From: Methyloprofundus sp.
GTDB lineage: Bacteria > Pseudomonadota > Gammaproteobacteria > Methylococcales > Methylomonadaceae
Assembly: GCA_012960135.1 (NCBI GenBank)
Contig: DUBW01000004.1
Span: forward strand, 1 to 47,430
Length of the DNA stretch: 47,430 nucleotides
Reading direction: 5' to 3'
The notes below the pieces were generated by a model. That model ran no database searches. It saw only the letters and a list, made by a program, of their open reading frames with translations, and was not told where the DNA came from. Positions 35,727 through 44,718 of this stretch are shown one piece after another; position 1 is the stretch's first letter, and each line of letters begins with the position of its first letter. Both the position numbers and the translations under genes were made by a program.

Positions 35727-36509
35727 ATGAAAGCGTATCCACTGACACTAGGAGCTCTTCAGGAATTAATAAACCACCCCAGACATATGTGGCTTATCCG
35801 CATTTCTTTATGCTTTATTGTCCTGATGATCGCCGTTTATTTAGTCACTGATCCGGTATTACAAAAAACCAGTTATCACTTATTGGCAGATAACAGGTCA
35901 TGGCTATTGATCCCCAACTTTTCAGATGTTATCAGTAATATACCCTTTGCGATTATCGGTTGGCTCGGACTTCTTTTTTGCTTAAGCAACCGCAACGACA
36001 CATCGCTCTCATGGCAAATTTACTTTATGGGGCTTATTCTGGTTGCCGCAGGTTCCAGCTATTACCACTGGAATCCTAATAATCAAACCTTGGTCTGGGA
36101 TCGCCTGCCGATGACTATCTGTTTTATGAGCCTGTTTGTGGCGCTACTAGGTGAGCACATTTCTTTTCAATATGAAAAGATCATGTTACCCGCCAGTCTA
36201 TTACTCGGCGTTTTCAGTGTTATCTACTGGCAATACACAGGGGACCTGCGTTTTTACGGTCTTGTTCAATTCGGAACTTTAGCAGCCATCCCGCTTATTC
36301 TCTTGCTTTATAGAAGTAAGTACACGCAGCGCCATTATCTGATCTATGGCATGGTTTGTTATGGTCTTGCCAAAATGATGGAACTAAACGATAGCCGCAT
36401 TTTCGAACTTACTAGCGGATTAATTAGCGGACACACGGCTAAGCATCTGTTTGCTGCAGCCGCGAGTTATTATATTTATCTCATGTTAAATAAACGTCAG
36501 GCATATTAA
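35727..36509 (+). CDS. Multi-pass membrane hydrolase of the ceramidase-like (CREST) superfamily
   Basis: The 260-residue product has about seven hydrophobic segments. Conserved metal-site residues are visible: NFSDVISNIPFAIIG (Asp, near residue 74), GSSYYHWNPNNQTLVWDRLPMTICF (Ser and His, near 110; WDRLPM) and SGHTAKHLFAA (two His, near 232-236). This Ser-Asp-His3 set is the signature of alkaline ceramidases and relatives. A bacterial role in lipid amide hydrolysis is possible but unproven. A 120-base gap with a T-rich stretch separates it from the barrel gene, so co-transcription is uncertain. Confidence 0.78.
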   Translation: MKAYPLTLGALQELINHPRHMWLIRISLCFIVLMIAVYLVTDPVLQKTSYHLLADNRSWLLIPNFSDVISNIPFAIIGWLGLLFCLSNRNDTSLSWQIYFMGLILVAAGSSYYHWNPNNQTLVWDRLPMTICFMSLFVALLGEHISFQYEKIMLPASLLLGVFSVIYWQYTGDLRFYGLVQFGTLAAIPLILLLYRSKYTQRHYLIYGMVCYGLAKMMELNDSRIFELTSGLISGHTAKHLFAAAASYYIYLMLNKRQAY

Positions 36510-36535
36510 TACCGTAGGGCGGCGCTTTAGCCATG

Positions 36536-37114
36536 TCATGAAGAGAGTACTAACTCATTCTTGTCAGTGTGCTCGAAAGTGTTTCCATAAATATCGACCA
36601 TGGTTGTTTGCGTGTAGGATAGCTTGCCATTACCCACTGCAATACTCTGACTGAATGTGGTGGTACGTGCATTTCCGGCCATAAATGGCGACTGAATAAT
36701 CCCCCAATCCACATCATCTGCCTGAGCTGTCACCTCAATAATGACCTCCCCGGTTGGCGCTTTACTCCCGCTATATCGCCCGCCGGCAAGTACGCAGACA
36801 CCTCGTGGAATTGATAGAGAATGCATCATAAGCTGTCTTGCTACATCCCACATCCAGTACCCCGTTTGATCGTGAAATACACCATCATTCGATTTTTGTT
36901 TAACGATTTGACGGTAATAGATTGCTGCCAATACCTGAGTTTCAGCATTGGTGATATTCCCACAGGCTGAATATTCGATGGTTTCATAATAAGGGTTGTT
37001 TTCTGTCCCTTCTGGATCAGGTGCTATATCAAGCCCTTTATCACCTTGCCAGGTGCCAATTAATCCCGTTAACGGCCCATAATCTGCTTCTGTTGAAATA
37101 GTTGATTCACTCAT
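36536..37114 (-). CDS. Heme-binding beta-barrel protein of the nitrobindin/THAP4-like (FABP-like) family
   Basis: It is a 192-residue soluble protein. The opening PLTGLIGTWQGDKGLDIAP is the GTW-x-G signature of this family (residues 14-32). A run of beta strands follows, with FHDQTGYWMWDVARQLMMHSLSIPRGVCVLAGG around 105-137 and a C-terminal strand pair. Nitrobindins hold ferric heme through a near-C-terminal histidine. Here His184 (in FEHTDKNELVL) is the candidate, so heme binding is plausible but not shown. An AAGGAG site precedes the start. It is convergent with the ceramidase-like gene. Confidence 0.75.
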   Translation of the reverse strand: MSESTISTEADYGPLTGLIGTWQGDKGLDIAPDPEGTENNPYYETIEYSACGNITNAETQVLAAIYYRQIVKQKSNDGVFHDQTGYWMWDVARQLMMHSLSIPRGVCVLAGGRYSGSKAPTGEVIIEVTAQADDVDWGIIQSPFMAGNARTTTFSQSIAVGNGKLSYTQTTMVDIYGNTFEHTDKNELVLSS

Positions 37115-37165
37115 AGCATCTCCTTATAGTTAAAGTTATATTGCGCTCATCTACCTTGAGCAAGT

Positions 37166-38923
37166 CTAACTCAAGTCATCCAGAAACTCACCTTGCTGAT
37201 GCTGCCACATTTGAAAATACCGTCCTTCACGTTTCAATAGCTGCTGATGCGTTCCCTGCTCTATAATTCGCCCTTGCTCCAGAACAATAATTCTATCCAT
37301 GCGTAAGATAGTAGATAAGCGATGGGCAATAACCAGCGCGGTTTTATTTTTTAGCAATTCAAAAATAGCTACCTGAACCTGTTGTTCGGTTAAGGAATCC
37401 AGTGCGCTGGTTGCTTCATCTAACACTACGATCGGCGCATCCTCCAAAAATGCACGGGCAATGGCTATGCGCTGCTTCTCACCTCCAGATAACTTAACGC
37501 CTCGCTCGCCTACCTGAGTCTCAAATTGCTGCGGTAATTGCTGAATAAACTCCAGACTCTGGGCTTTTGCCGCAATCGCGTGTAATTGGGCATCAGGCAC
37601 ATCAGCGCCCATAGTGATATTATCACGTACTGAGCGATGAAATAATTCGGGCTGCTGTGGAATAAGCGATATTTGCTGGCGCAATGAAGCCAGAGTAAAA
37701 TCCTGACTGTCAATATCATCAAACTGAATCGACCCGCTTTGCGCATCAATAAACCTGAACAATAATCGTGTCAAAGAAGACTTGCCAGAACCTGATTGCC
37801 CGACCAGCGCCACCTTTTCCCCAGCCTTGATATGCAGAGAAAAATCCTCAAACAAAGGTTTATGCCCCAGATAAGCAAAGTTGATACTCTTAAAACTAAT
37901 CTTTCCTAGAGAAATTTTCTGCGCTTTAGCCTGTGGAGTGTCCACTTCCAGATTCGTGTTTTTAAACACCTCACTCATCTCCATCGCATCAGCCAATGCC
38001 GTAAAGAAATTGCGTAAATTACGCCCGAATTCCCACAGACGCTGAATCAACATTAATAGAATGGACTGAAATAATACAAATTCCCCCACCTGGAAATTAC
38101 CCGTTTTCCATTTACCAATCATCAAATACATTAACAATAGCTCAATGGCAAAGATCATCAATCCTTGTACAGCAAAAGAAATAAACATTAAAACCCAAGC
38201 TATTTTCTTGCGTTGATAGACATTATCAGAAGCCTGATCAATACGTTGCTGTTCGATATCTTCCAGGACAAAACTTTTAACGATAAAGATATTGCTGATC
38301 GCATCTGAATAAACACCGCTTACTTTAGAATCTGCTTTGGCAACAACTTCGTCAAATCTTAGCTTCCACCAGGAAAAGCCAATATTCCAGATCAGGTATA
38401 TAACGACCCAGGCAAGAAAATACAGGCCAAATTCCGGCTGCTGTTGATAAAAAAGAATAAAGGCTATGCTAATAGCTAGAATGTTTTGAAAGAGCTGAAA
38501 CAGACACCAGTCCATGATAATTTCAAAAGACCGGGAAAAGCGGTTCGCTTGTTTAATCAGACTACCGGAGAAACTGTTTTCAAAGAAAATATATTGCTGC
38601 TTTTTTAACACATCAAAACAGCGCTTTTCAAGCAGGCTGACACCCCCTCCATCGACCGGGATAATACCAATTTCCAGCACCCGCCAGGATAACCAGACAC
38701 CGGCATAAAATACAGCAATCAGAAACAGATTATGCAGCATCATGGTATGTGTTGCAGGAGAATAGTCAGCCGCTAGCCCATTCGCAATATTCTGATATAA
38801 AACGGGCACATAAAAATCCAGTATCGTCGCGCTACTGAGTCCGATAATACACAGCAAGAAATACCATTTTTTCTGCCAGACGACCTTGCTGTACTCTCTA
38901 AAAATAATAGACATCTTTAACAA
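37166..38923 (-). CDS. ABC-type exporter, fused permease and ATPase
   Basis: This half-size transporter of 585 residues acts as a homodimer in the inner membrane. Six membrane segments occupy residues 15-315. The ATPase domain has Walker A GQSGSGKSSL near 375, the Q-loop, signature LSGGEKQRIAIARAF near 475, Walker B IVVLDEATSALD and the H-loop AHRLSTI. It resembles the MsbA/multidrug/lipid class. The substrate cannot be told from sequence. The upstream ATG at 38923 lies two codons before another ATG (MLKMSII); either could be used. It follows the tusA-like gene by 21 bases. Confidence 0.9.
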   Translation of the reverse strand: MLKMSIIFREYSKVVWQKKWYFLLCIIGLSSATILDFYVPVLYQNIANGLAADYSPATHTMMLHNLFLIAVFYAGVWLSWRVLEIGIIPVDGGGVSLLEKRCFDVLKKQQYIFFENSFSGSLIKQANRFSRSFEIIMDWCLFQLFQNILAISIAFILFYQQQPEFGLYFLAWVVIYLIWNIGFSWWKLRFDEVVAKADSKVSGVYSDAISNIFIVKSFVLEDIEQQRIDQASDNVYQRKKIAWVLMFISFAVQGLMIFAIELLLMYLMIGKWKTGNFQVGEFVLFQSILLMLIQRLWEFGRNLRNFFTALADAMEMSEVFKNTNLEVDTPQAKAQKISLGKISFKSINFAYLGHKPLFEDFSLHIKAGEKVALVGQSGSGKSSLTRLLFRFIDAQSGSIQFDDIDSQDFTLASLRQQISLIPQQPELFHRSVRDNITMGADVPDAQLHAIAAKAQSLEFIQQLPQQFETQVGERGVKLSGGEKQRIAIARAFLEDAPIVVLDEATSALDSLTEQQVQVAIFELLKNKTALVIAHRLSTILRMDRIIVLEQGRIIEQGTHQQLLKREGRYFQMWQHQQGEFLDDLS

Positions 38924-38944
38924 TACAGTAGAACCAAAAGCAGA

Positions 38945-39175
38945 TTACTTTTTACGTACATAAAAAATCTGTTGATCATCTTCTCGAATGTATTCGATAA
39001 TTTCATGACCTGTTTGTTCACTATAAACGCCAAAATCCAGATGCGCGGCCGGGTCAGTGGCAATGACCCGCACAACCTCACCAGACTGCATTTCTTTCAA
39101 GGCTTTTTTTAGGCGTAATAAGGGTAAAGGACAGTGTAAGCCAGCCGCATCTACTTCAATATTAAATTCAATCAT
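38945..39175 (-). CDS. TusA-family sulfur carrier protein
   Basis: It is a 76-residue SirA/TusA-fold protein. The reactive cysteine is Cys15 in LHCPLPLLRLKKAL, the family CP-x-P motif. VRVIATDPAAHLDFGVYSEQTGHEII fits the rest of the fold. Such proteins pass persulfide sulfur to tRNA thiolation, molybdenum cofactor or sulfur-oxidation systems. Which one is meant here is open. It lies directly upstream of the ABC exporter gene, and a transcription unit of both is likely. Confidence 0.88.
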   Translation of the reverse strand: MIEFNIEVDAAGLHCPLPLLRLKKALKEMQSGEVVRVIATDPAAHLDFGVYSEQTGHEIIEYIREDDQQIFYVRKK

Positions 39176-39387
39176 TCTAATTTTAAATTTTCTACATCAT
39201 GCTTTATAAAGAGCGCATATAATAGCACTACACTGACAATCTGCGCTGCCAATTTAAGACAGAAAAAGACGAGTAAAAACCAACAGCTTCGCTAAAACGA
39301 ATTCACATGGCCCTGAGAATTATTCATATCGCACAACAATATAACCAATTTGTGTGAAGCTAAAATACATAAAGACTGGTTACCTGC

Positions 39388-39554
39388 CTAGGAGGCTGTC
39401 CGAGAATAGAAGCCGTCGCGAGGAAAAGCCCTTTTGAGTCAGTTTTTTCGAACATTTGAGGCGAATAGTTGCGCTCTTTAACGAAAATGTTCGGGAAAAA
39501 TGGCCAAAAGGGATTTTTCCGTAGTAGGTTCTCTATTCTTGGACAGCCTCCTAG
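39388..39554. mobile_element. 159-bp MITE of IS5 type with CTAG target duplication
   Basis: The element (39392..39550) begins GAGGCTGTCCGAGAATAGA and ends TCTATTCTTGGACAGCCTC, near-perfect 19-bp inverted ends with one mismatch. It is bordered on both sides by CTAG, the YTAR-type duplication of the IS5 group. Inner arms CGAACATTT and AAATGTTCG pair as well. It contains no transposase. An 81-codon open frame across it is a by-product of the palindrome, not a gene. Confidence 0.85.
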
Positions 39555-39617
39555 ACATTCATAACTGCAAAACTCGTTACTAACAGCCAAACTCAAGAAA
39601 GACACCCATACATCCCA

Positions 39618-41015
39618 ATGGAATATTTCCCTTTATTTATTGATTTAAAAAACAAAAACTGCCTGGTCGTTGGAGCTGGTGATATAGCCTCGCGAAAAAT
39701 TGAATTACTTGCTAAAGCTGGGGCAAACATCACCGTGATAGCGCCTGAAATAAGTAATAGCGTTAGTCAATTAGCCGCAAATAATCCAAATATAGACATC
39801 CTGCAGAGAAAATTTAGTCCTGATGATATTGTGCAACAGCGCCTGATTATTTCTGCGACTAATCAAGCTGATGTTAATATTCTGGTGGCGGCAACAGCTG
39901 ATAAAGGCAATATACCGGTTAATGTTGTTGATAACCCCGCCTTATGTAGCTTTATTGTACCGGCAATTATTGACCGTTCACCGGTAATTGCGGCTGTTTC
40001 TTCAGGGGGAGCATCACCCGTACTCGCACGTATATTACGCGCAAAACTAGAAAGCCTTATCCCACCTACTTTTGGCAGAATGGCTAAACTGGCTGAAAAA
40101 TATCGGGCACTGGTTAAGGAAAACGTTAACCCTCCTGCACAACGCCGTATTTTCTGGGAAAAAATACTGCAAGGGTCAATCGCTGAGCTATTCTATTCCG
40201 GTAAAGAAGCCGAAGCTGAAGCGCGCCTTAAAGATGCGATATTTAATACCTCTGAGCAACTCGACAATACCGGAGAAGTCTATTTAGTGGGTGCGGGTCC
40301 TGGCGATGCTGACTTACTCACTTTTCGTGCATTGCGCCTGATGCAGCAAGCCGATGTAGTCGTCTATGACCGCCTGGTATCTGATGAGATTATGGAGCTG
40401 GTGCGCCGCGATGCGGAGAAAATATATGTTGGCAAACAACGTGATAATCATAGCCTGGCGCAGGAATCTATTAATGAATTACTAGCCCGCCTGGCAAAAG
40501 AAGGTAAACGCGTGGTGCGTTTAAAAGGTGGAGATCCCTTTATTTTCGGCCGCGGTGGCGAAGAACTTGAAACGCTGGTCGAGCAAAATATTAATTTTCA
40601 GGTTGTACCGGGTATCACTGCCGCCTCAGGCTGTGCAACTTACGCAGGTATTCCCCTTACCCACAGAGATCATGCGCAATCATGCACCTTTGTAACCGGT
40701 CATTTAAAAAATAATATCGTTAATCTAAACTGGCAGCAGCTAGCCGCTCCCGGACAAACCATTGTTATTTATATGGGGCTGCTCGGTCTGGAGATAATTT
40801 GTCAGTCGCTGATTCAGCATGGCGCTGCAGCTAATTTACCCATTGCCCTGATTCAGCAGGGTACGACACATAACCAGAGAGTAATTACCGGAACACTAGG
40901 CACTATGTCCGCAAAGCTTAAACGCCATAATGTTCATGCGCCGACCTTATTTATTATTGGCACGGTAGTGTCATTACACGACACACTGAAATGGTTTCAA
41001 CCAGATGAAGCGTAG
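39618..41015 (+). CDS. cysG: Siroheme synthase (precorrin-2 dehydrogenase/ferrochelatase and uroporphyrinogen-III methyltransferase)
   Basis: This trifunctional enzyme makes siroheme for sulfite and nitrite reductases. The N-terminal CysGB part has the NAD site VVGAGDIASRKIELL (residues 16-30) and SSGGASPVLARILR near 127. The C-terminal CysGA methyltransferase (from about 218) has VYLVGAGPGDADLLTFRALRLM, VYDRLVSDEI, VRLKGGDPFIFGRGGEE and GITAASGCATYAGIPLTHR. The length of 465 matches E. coli (457). The MITE inserted just upstream ends 63 bases before the ATG and may sit within its promoter. Confidence 0.96.
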   Translation: MEYFPLFIDLKNKNCLVVGAGDIASRKIELLAKAGANITVIAPEISNSVSQLAANNPNIDILQRKFSPDDIVQQRLIISATNQADVNILVAATADKGNIPVNVVDNPALCSFIVPAIIDRSPVIAAVSSGGASPVLARILRAKLESLIPPTFGRMAKLAEKYRALVKENVNPPAQRRIFWEKILQGSIAELFYSGKEAEAEARLKDAIFNTSEQLDNTGEVYLVGAGPGDADLLTFRALRLMQQADVVVYDRLVSDEIMELVRRDAEKIYVGKQRDNHSLAQESINELLARLAKEGKRVVRLKGGDPFIFGRGGEELETLVEQNINFQVVPGITAASGCATYAGIPLTHRDHAQSCTFVTGHLKNNIVNLNWQQLAAPGQTIVIYMGLLGLEIICQSLIQHGAAANLPIALIQQGTTHNQRVITGTLGTMSAKLKRHNVHAPTLFIIGTVVSLHDTLKWFQPDEA

Positions 41016-41214
41016 AGCTGACTTCAGGCCGCTACGCTATATCACAACTATAGTAGACTAGAAGTTATGCCCTTGTGCCTGTTTAAAAGAAAACAACAAA
41101 ATAAACCCTCATTCCTAAAGGCGCCATTCAGCTAATAATTATACGTCACCTGCTGATTACGAAATGCTGCCAAAAGCTGCGTAATTTTGTGTCCATAAAA
41201 ATGTTGACACATCA

Positions 41215-41451
41215 GACGTGCTGCGCTTTATGATAAATTCCTACGTACCCTTTACCAATAATGCCGCTGAAAATTCGATTCGTATGACCAAAGTTCAATA
41301 GAACATATCGGGCCGCTTTCGCAGCACCCAGGGTGCCGAGGTCTTTTGTCGTGTCAGAGGTTATTTATCAACTTGCCGTAAACAAGGTCTAAGTGCAACT
41401 CAGGCAATGACGCTAGTCTTTGAGGCGAAGTTGCCTGGAGTTGCTTTATAA
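41215..41451 (+). pseudogene. IS66-family transposase C-terminal fragment with an internal stop
   Basis: The frame gives DVLRFMINSYVPFTNNAAEN then SIRMTKVQ, a stop, and NISGRFRSTQGAEVFCRVRG with YLSTCRKQGLSATQAM. The NN-x-AE-x-x-IR and SGxFRS-x-x-GAE blocks are the C-terminal core of IS66 TnpC. The rest of the gene is missing. A 15-bp end, CGCTGAGTAGTTACA, follows at 41473. Confidence 0.85.
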
Positions 41452-41472
41452 TTTCATTGAACTACACAGCTT

Positions 41473-41487
41473 CGCTGAGTAGTTACA
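41473..41487 (+). repeat. Right inverted end of the IS66-type element
   Basis: CGCTGAGTAGTTACA lies 21 bases after the transposase remnant and is identical to the right end of the 163-bp element at 10341..10503. Confidence 0.75.
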
Positions 41488-41626
41488 CAAAAACTAACAA
41501 TAATAGTTGAAAAACATGTCAAAACTCTCTATGATTTACCAGTTAAATTTTTCTAGACTATGTCTGACTGAATTATTCAATAAAAAGGCGTAGTTGTTTT
41601 ATTAATACCGAGAGGGAAAGATCAGA

Positions 41627-41959
41627 ATGAAAAAAATACTATTAGCTGTTTCTACAGTTGCTCTACTAGGTTTAAGCGCCCAAGCATCAGCAGGGGACTT
41701 AAAAGTAGGTAAAAAAATCTATGATCGCGCATTTGGTCGTGGTTGTGGCGCCTGTCATGATATTGCTTCTAATCCACAATTAGTTGCACTGATTAAGTCA
41801 GGTGACCTTACAAAAGCAAGCTTTTCTACTACTTTGAAAGAAGGTAAAAACGGAATGCCTAAAGCAGTGGTTGCTATCATGGAAGTTGGTCCAGTTAAAA
41901 AAGCAGGTCTTAGTGAAGATGAAGCTATTGATGCTGTATGGAGCTACCTGTCTCAATAA
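41627..41959 (+). CDS. Small periplasmic cytochrome c
   Basis: It is a single-heme c-type cytochrome of 110 residues with a signal peptide (cut about ASAG, residues 21-23). The heme site is Cys40-Gly-Ala-Cys43-His44. Met77 in EGKNGMPKAV is the likely sixth ligand. It would carry electrons in the periplasm; in methylotrophs such small cytochromes can serve oxidases or methanol dehydrogenase chains, but this gene has no partner nearby. A strong GAGGG-x-AAAGA site lies upstream, and a terminator shared with the convergent gene follows. Confidence 0.92.
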   Translation: MKKILLAVSTVALLGLSAQASAGDLKVGKKIYDRAFGRGCGACHDIASNPQLVALIKSGDLTKASFSTTLKEGKNGMPKAVVAIMEVGPVKKAGLSEDEAIDAVWSYLSQ

Positions 41960-41977
41960 GCTCTTAGTAATAGATAC

Positions 41978-42016
41978 AAAAAAGCCGTTTCAGGTTTTTC
42001 CTGGAACGGCTTTTTT
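41978..42016. terminator. Bidirectional terminator after the cytochrome c gene
   Basis: The stem AAAAAAGCCGTT-x-CAGG pairs with CCTG-x-AACGGCTTTTTT around a five-base loop. It can serve the cytochrome gene and the convergent membrane-protein gene. Confidence 0.9.
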
Positions 42017-42047
42017 ATGTCTGGAAGACTGGCTGAGATTAAAAATC

Positions 42048-42680
42048 CTAGGATATTTTTTGCTGCTTATCTGAGCTATGTTCTAGAAGATATTGCCTGC
42101 GCACCCAGACACCGCCAATCACTGCAAGCATCAGTCCACACGAAGTAATCAGAAGACTCACTAAGCCTTTAAGCTGCGAGACCTGCTCAGCTAAAGCGGT
42201 GGTTTCCACATTTTTGGTGGGTTGCTGCAAATATTTCTGTACTATCAATCGCCCCGCCCCAGTTTCAGAGTAGGTTTTTAAAACCACTAAATCATCATGC
42301 AAAGCACGGATCGTATCCAGACCCGTCTCGGAAATCGTCCCGTTATGTAAAGATTTTTCTAAAATCTTTAGCTTACTTTCGATAGAGCCGCTAACCAAGC
42401 CCACTAATTGCGATTTTAAAGCATCGACCTCGGCGGATAAAACAGGGTTCATCTGCACGTCATATAACTCGGCAGCTTTTACCGCAACAGCTGGCTGTTT
42501 GATGGTAATTTCCTCAGGCATTAGTAGCATACCCATATAAATAACGGCTAGCATCAAACCTATAATCATAGCCAATACTAACCGGTTCATTTTCAGCACA
42601 CTTAACTGTGTCGCTGAATTTAGAACGGCCAAATTACGCACTGATTTATTCTTCTTATTATTTTTGCGTAAGTTGCTCAT
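42048..42680 (-). CDS. Membrane protein of unknown function
   Basis: The family is not recognised. I start at the ATG at 42680 (MSNLRKNNKKNKSVRN) rather than 17 codons upstream, because an AGG lies about ten bases before it and the basic start is a natural cytosolic tail. The 210-residue product has a membrane helix near residues 34-54 (VLAMIIGLMLAVIYMGMLL), a mainly helical region of about 125 residues and a second helix near 180-195. The middle region, with SQLVGLVSGSIESKLKILEKSLHNGTISETGL, may form a coiled coil in the periplasm. It follows argG at 105 bases but is separated from it by a terminator. Confidence 0.6.
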   Translation of the reverse strand: MSNLRKNNKKNKSVRNLAVLNSATQLSVLKMNRLVLAMIIGLMLAVIYMGMLLMPEEITIKQPAVAVKAAELYDVQMNPVLSAEVDALKSQLVGLVSGSIESKLKILEKSLHNGTISETGLDTIRALHDDLVVLKTYSETGAGRLIVQKYLQQPTKNVETTALAEQVSQLKGLVSLLITSCGLMLAVIGGVWVRRQYLLEHSSDKQQKIS

Positions 42681-42737
42681 TAAACCAAACCTATTCCCCT
42701 TTAAACAATTGCTAACCTTGTCATTATACAAGTTTGG

Positions 42738-42779
42738 AAAAAAAAATCCCGTTCCCTTTGAAACGCGGCGGGATTTTTT
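42738..42779 (-). terminator. Rho-independent terminator after argG
   Basis: On the minus strand a TCCCG/CGGGA stem with further G-C pairing is followed by nine T. It lies 7 bases after the argG stop. Confidence 0.8.
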
Positions 42780-42785
42780 ACAAAA

Positions 42786-43997
42786 CTATTTTAGTCGTTT
42801 GGCTGCAATACGCATTCTTAAAGCATTTAACTTAATAAATCCTTCCGCGTCTTGCTGGTTATAAGCGCCACCATCATCCTCAAAAGTAGCAATCGCTTCA
42901 TCAAATAAACTATCCGTATCAGAAACACGGCCGACAACATCAACATTCCCCTTATAAAGCTTCAAGCTCACTTTGCCGTTAACGGTTAACTGCGACTGAT
43001 CAATCATCGTCTGTAGCATCTGTCGCTCTGGACTCCACCAGTAACCGTTATAAATCATAGTAGCGTAACGAGGCATTAATTCATCTTTTAGATGCGCGAC
43101 CTCACGATCCAGAGTCAATGATTCTATCGCCCTATGCGCACGCATCATAATAGTACCACCTGGCGTTTCATAACAGCCGCGCGCTTTCATACCGACATAA
43201 CGATTTTCCACTATATCTAAGCGGCCGATACCATTATCGCCACCGACTTTATTTAATTTCTCCAGCACTTCGGCAGGCGAATGCGGCACACCATCTATCG
43301 CAACTATATCGCCTTTAGCATAGGTCAATTCTACATATGTAGGGATATCAGGCGCATTTTCTGGCGACACACTCCAGCGCCACATATCTTGCTCTGGCTC
43401 ACTCCACGGATCTTCTAAAATCCCGCCTTCGTAAGAGATATGTAATAAATTGGCATCCATAGAATAAGGCGAAGCCTTTCCTTTCTTCATTTCCACTGGA
43501 ATACCATGCTTCTCGGCATAAGCTAACAATTTCTGTCTGGAATTTAAATCCCATTCGCGCCACGGCGCAATCACCTTAATATCAGGTCGTAAAGCATAAG
43601 CACCCAGCTCAAAGCGCACCTGGTCATTCCCCTTGCCCGTCGCGCCATGCGAAATAGCATCCGCCCCCGTTTCATTGGCAATATCAATTAAACGCTTGGA
43701 AATAAGCGGACGGGCAATTGCCGTACCCAATAAATATTCCCCTTCATAGATAGTGTTCGCTCGAAACATAGGAAAGACAAAATCACGTACAAATTCTTCG
43801 CGCATATCATCGATATAAATTTCTTTTATACCCAAAGATTTAGCCTTTTCACGTGCCGGTTCGACTTCCTCTCCCTGTCCTAAATCTGCTGTAAATGTCA
43901 CTACCTCACAAGAATACTCATCTTGCAACCACTTCAAAATAACTGAAGTATCTAACCCACCCGAATAAGCTAAAACTACCTTTTTGATCTCTGACAT
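42786..43997 (-). CDS. argG: Argininosuccinate synthase
   Basis: It joins citrulline and aspartate with ATP in arginine synthesis. The N-terminal PP-loop [15 protein letters not shown] is at residues 9-23; [16 protein letters not shown] near 115 and [22 protein letters not shown] near 175 are family blocks. The length of 403 is that of the short (type 1) ArgG. It is transcribed alone. The ATG follows a weak ribosome site. It is divergent from the tRNA-Phe gene. Confidence 0.96.
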   Translation of the reverse strand: MSEIKKVVLAYSGGLDTSVILKWLQDEYSCEVVTFTADLGQGEEVEPAREKAKSLGIKEIYIDDMREEFVRDFVFPMFRANTIYEGEYLLGTAIARPLISKRLIDIANETGADAISHGATGKGNDQVRFELGAYALRPDIKVIAPWREWDLNSRQKLLAYAEKHGIPVEMKKGKASPYSMDANLLHISYEGGILEDPWSEPEQDMWRWSVSPENAPDIPTYVELTYAKGDIVAIDGVPHSPAEVLEKLNKVGGDNGIGRLDIVENRYVGMKARGCYETPGGTIMMRAHRAIESLTLDREVAHLKDELMPRYATMIYNGYWWSPERQMLQTMIDQSQLTVNGKVSLKLYKGNVDVVGRVSDTDSLFDEAIATFEDDGGAYNQQDAEGFIKLNALRMRIAAKRLK

Positions 43998-44180
43998 TGT
44001 GTCCGAACTCTAAATAAATGAAAATTTATCAATTATACTATAAATAACACCCCGTTCAGTTTTATAATTCCTTACCCGGCAACATATCACAAACCAATTA
44101 ATAATACCCGAGTGATCTATATAAAATAACTTATTAATCAATAAGATAGAATCATTACTTTAAAATATGATCAAAAAGTG

Positions 44181-44209
44181 TTGACGGTAACAGGGATAGC
44201 TGGAATAAT
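44181..44209 (+). promoter_or_regulatory. Candidate promoter of the tRNA-Phe gene
   Basis: TTGACG (44181-44186) is followed after 17 bases by AATAAT (44204-44209). Both match five of six consensus bases, and the predicted start is about ten bases before the tRNA. Confidence 0.6.
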
Positions 44210-44225
44210 AGCCGTTCTTTAGCGA

Positions 44226-44301
<76 letters not shown>

Positions 44302-44320
44302 CGCTAAAGCTAAATAAAAT

Positions 44321-44356
44321 AAAGGCTGTAGAGGTTTTCTTCTACGGCCTTTTTTT
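44321..44356 (+). terminator. Terminator after tRNA-Phe
   Basis: The stem AAAGGC-x-GTAGA pairs with TCTAC-x-GCCTTT and is followed by a run of seven T, 20 bases after the tRNA. Confidence 0.85.
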
Positions 44357-44421
44357 ATGCCTAAAATCTGCCTCTGTCAATTTCCGGTCGGGTTAACCCT
44401 TCATAAACATCTATCAGCTAA

Positions 44422-44577
44422 ATGATCCCTAGCACCAAAATTCCCCATACCATTCTGAAATTTGGAAAAGCGCTATTTCTAAGCCTACCCAAAGACCACT
44501 CTAAAGAAGAACTCGAAGCAGTTATCGGGTATATTACACCCGTGCAAAAAAGACAAAGTTTACTCAATGTGGCTTAA
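44422..44577 (+). CDS. Short ORF (51 residues), uncertain; may be a remnant
   Basis: The peptide begins MIPSTKIPHTILKFGKALFL and includes DHSKEELEAVIGYITPVQKR. It is well mixed in composition and could be the tail of a lost gene. There is no strong ribosome site. It ends inside repeat copy B, which starts within the final codons (NVA, stop). No family is recognised. The 44357-44421 stretch holds nothing else. Confidence 0.25.
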   Translation: MIPSTKIPHTILKFGKALFLSLPKDHSKEELEAVIGYITPVQKRQSLLNVA

Positions 44578-44607
44578 AAAGCCTACAGGTTTATTAAACC
44601 ATTTCAG
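44572..44607 (+). repeat. 36-bp dispersed repeat, copy B
   Basis: GCTTAAAAAGCCTACAGG, TTTATTAA and ACCATTTCAG occur in the same order and spacing as in copies A and C. Confidence 0.6.
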
Positions 44608-44718
44608 ATGAAGAAGGTTCTTAACAAATGTGTAGATGAAAAGTAAGCTATTAATATAGTTCGGCAGTAAAATGCAGTTTCCTATTTGCATACATTCAAT
44701 TTATATAGATATTTGCCT

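Noticed and set aside
39360-39605. 81-codon minus-strand gene
   Set aside because: It lies across the MITE and its reading frame is a by-product of the palindromic ends.
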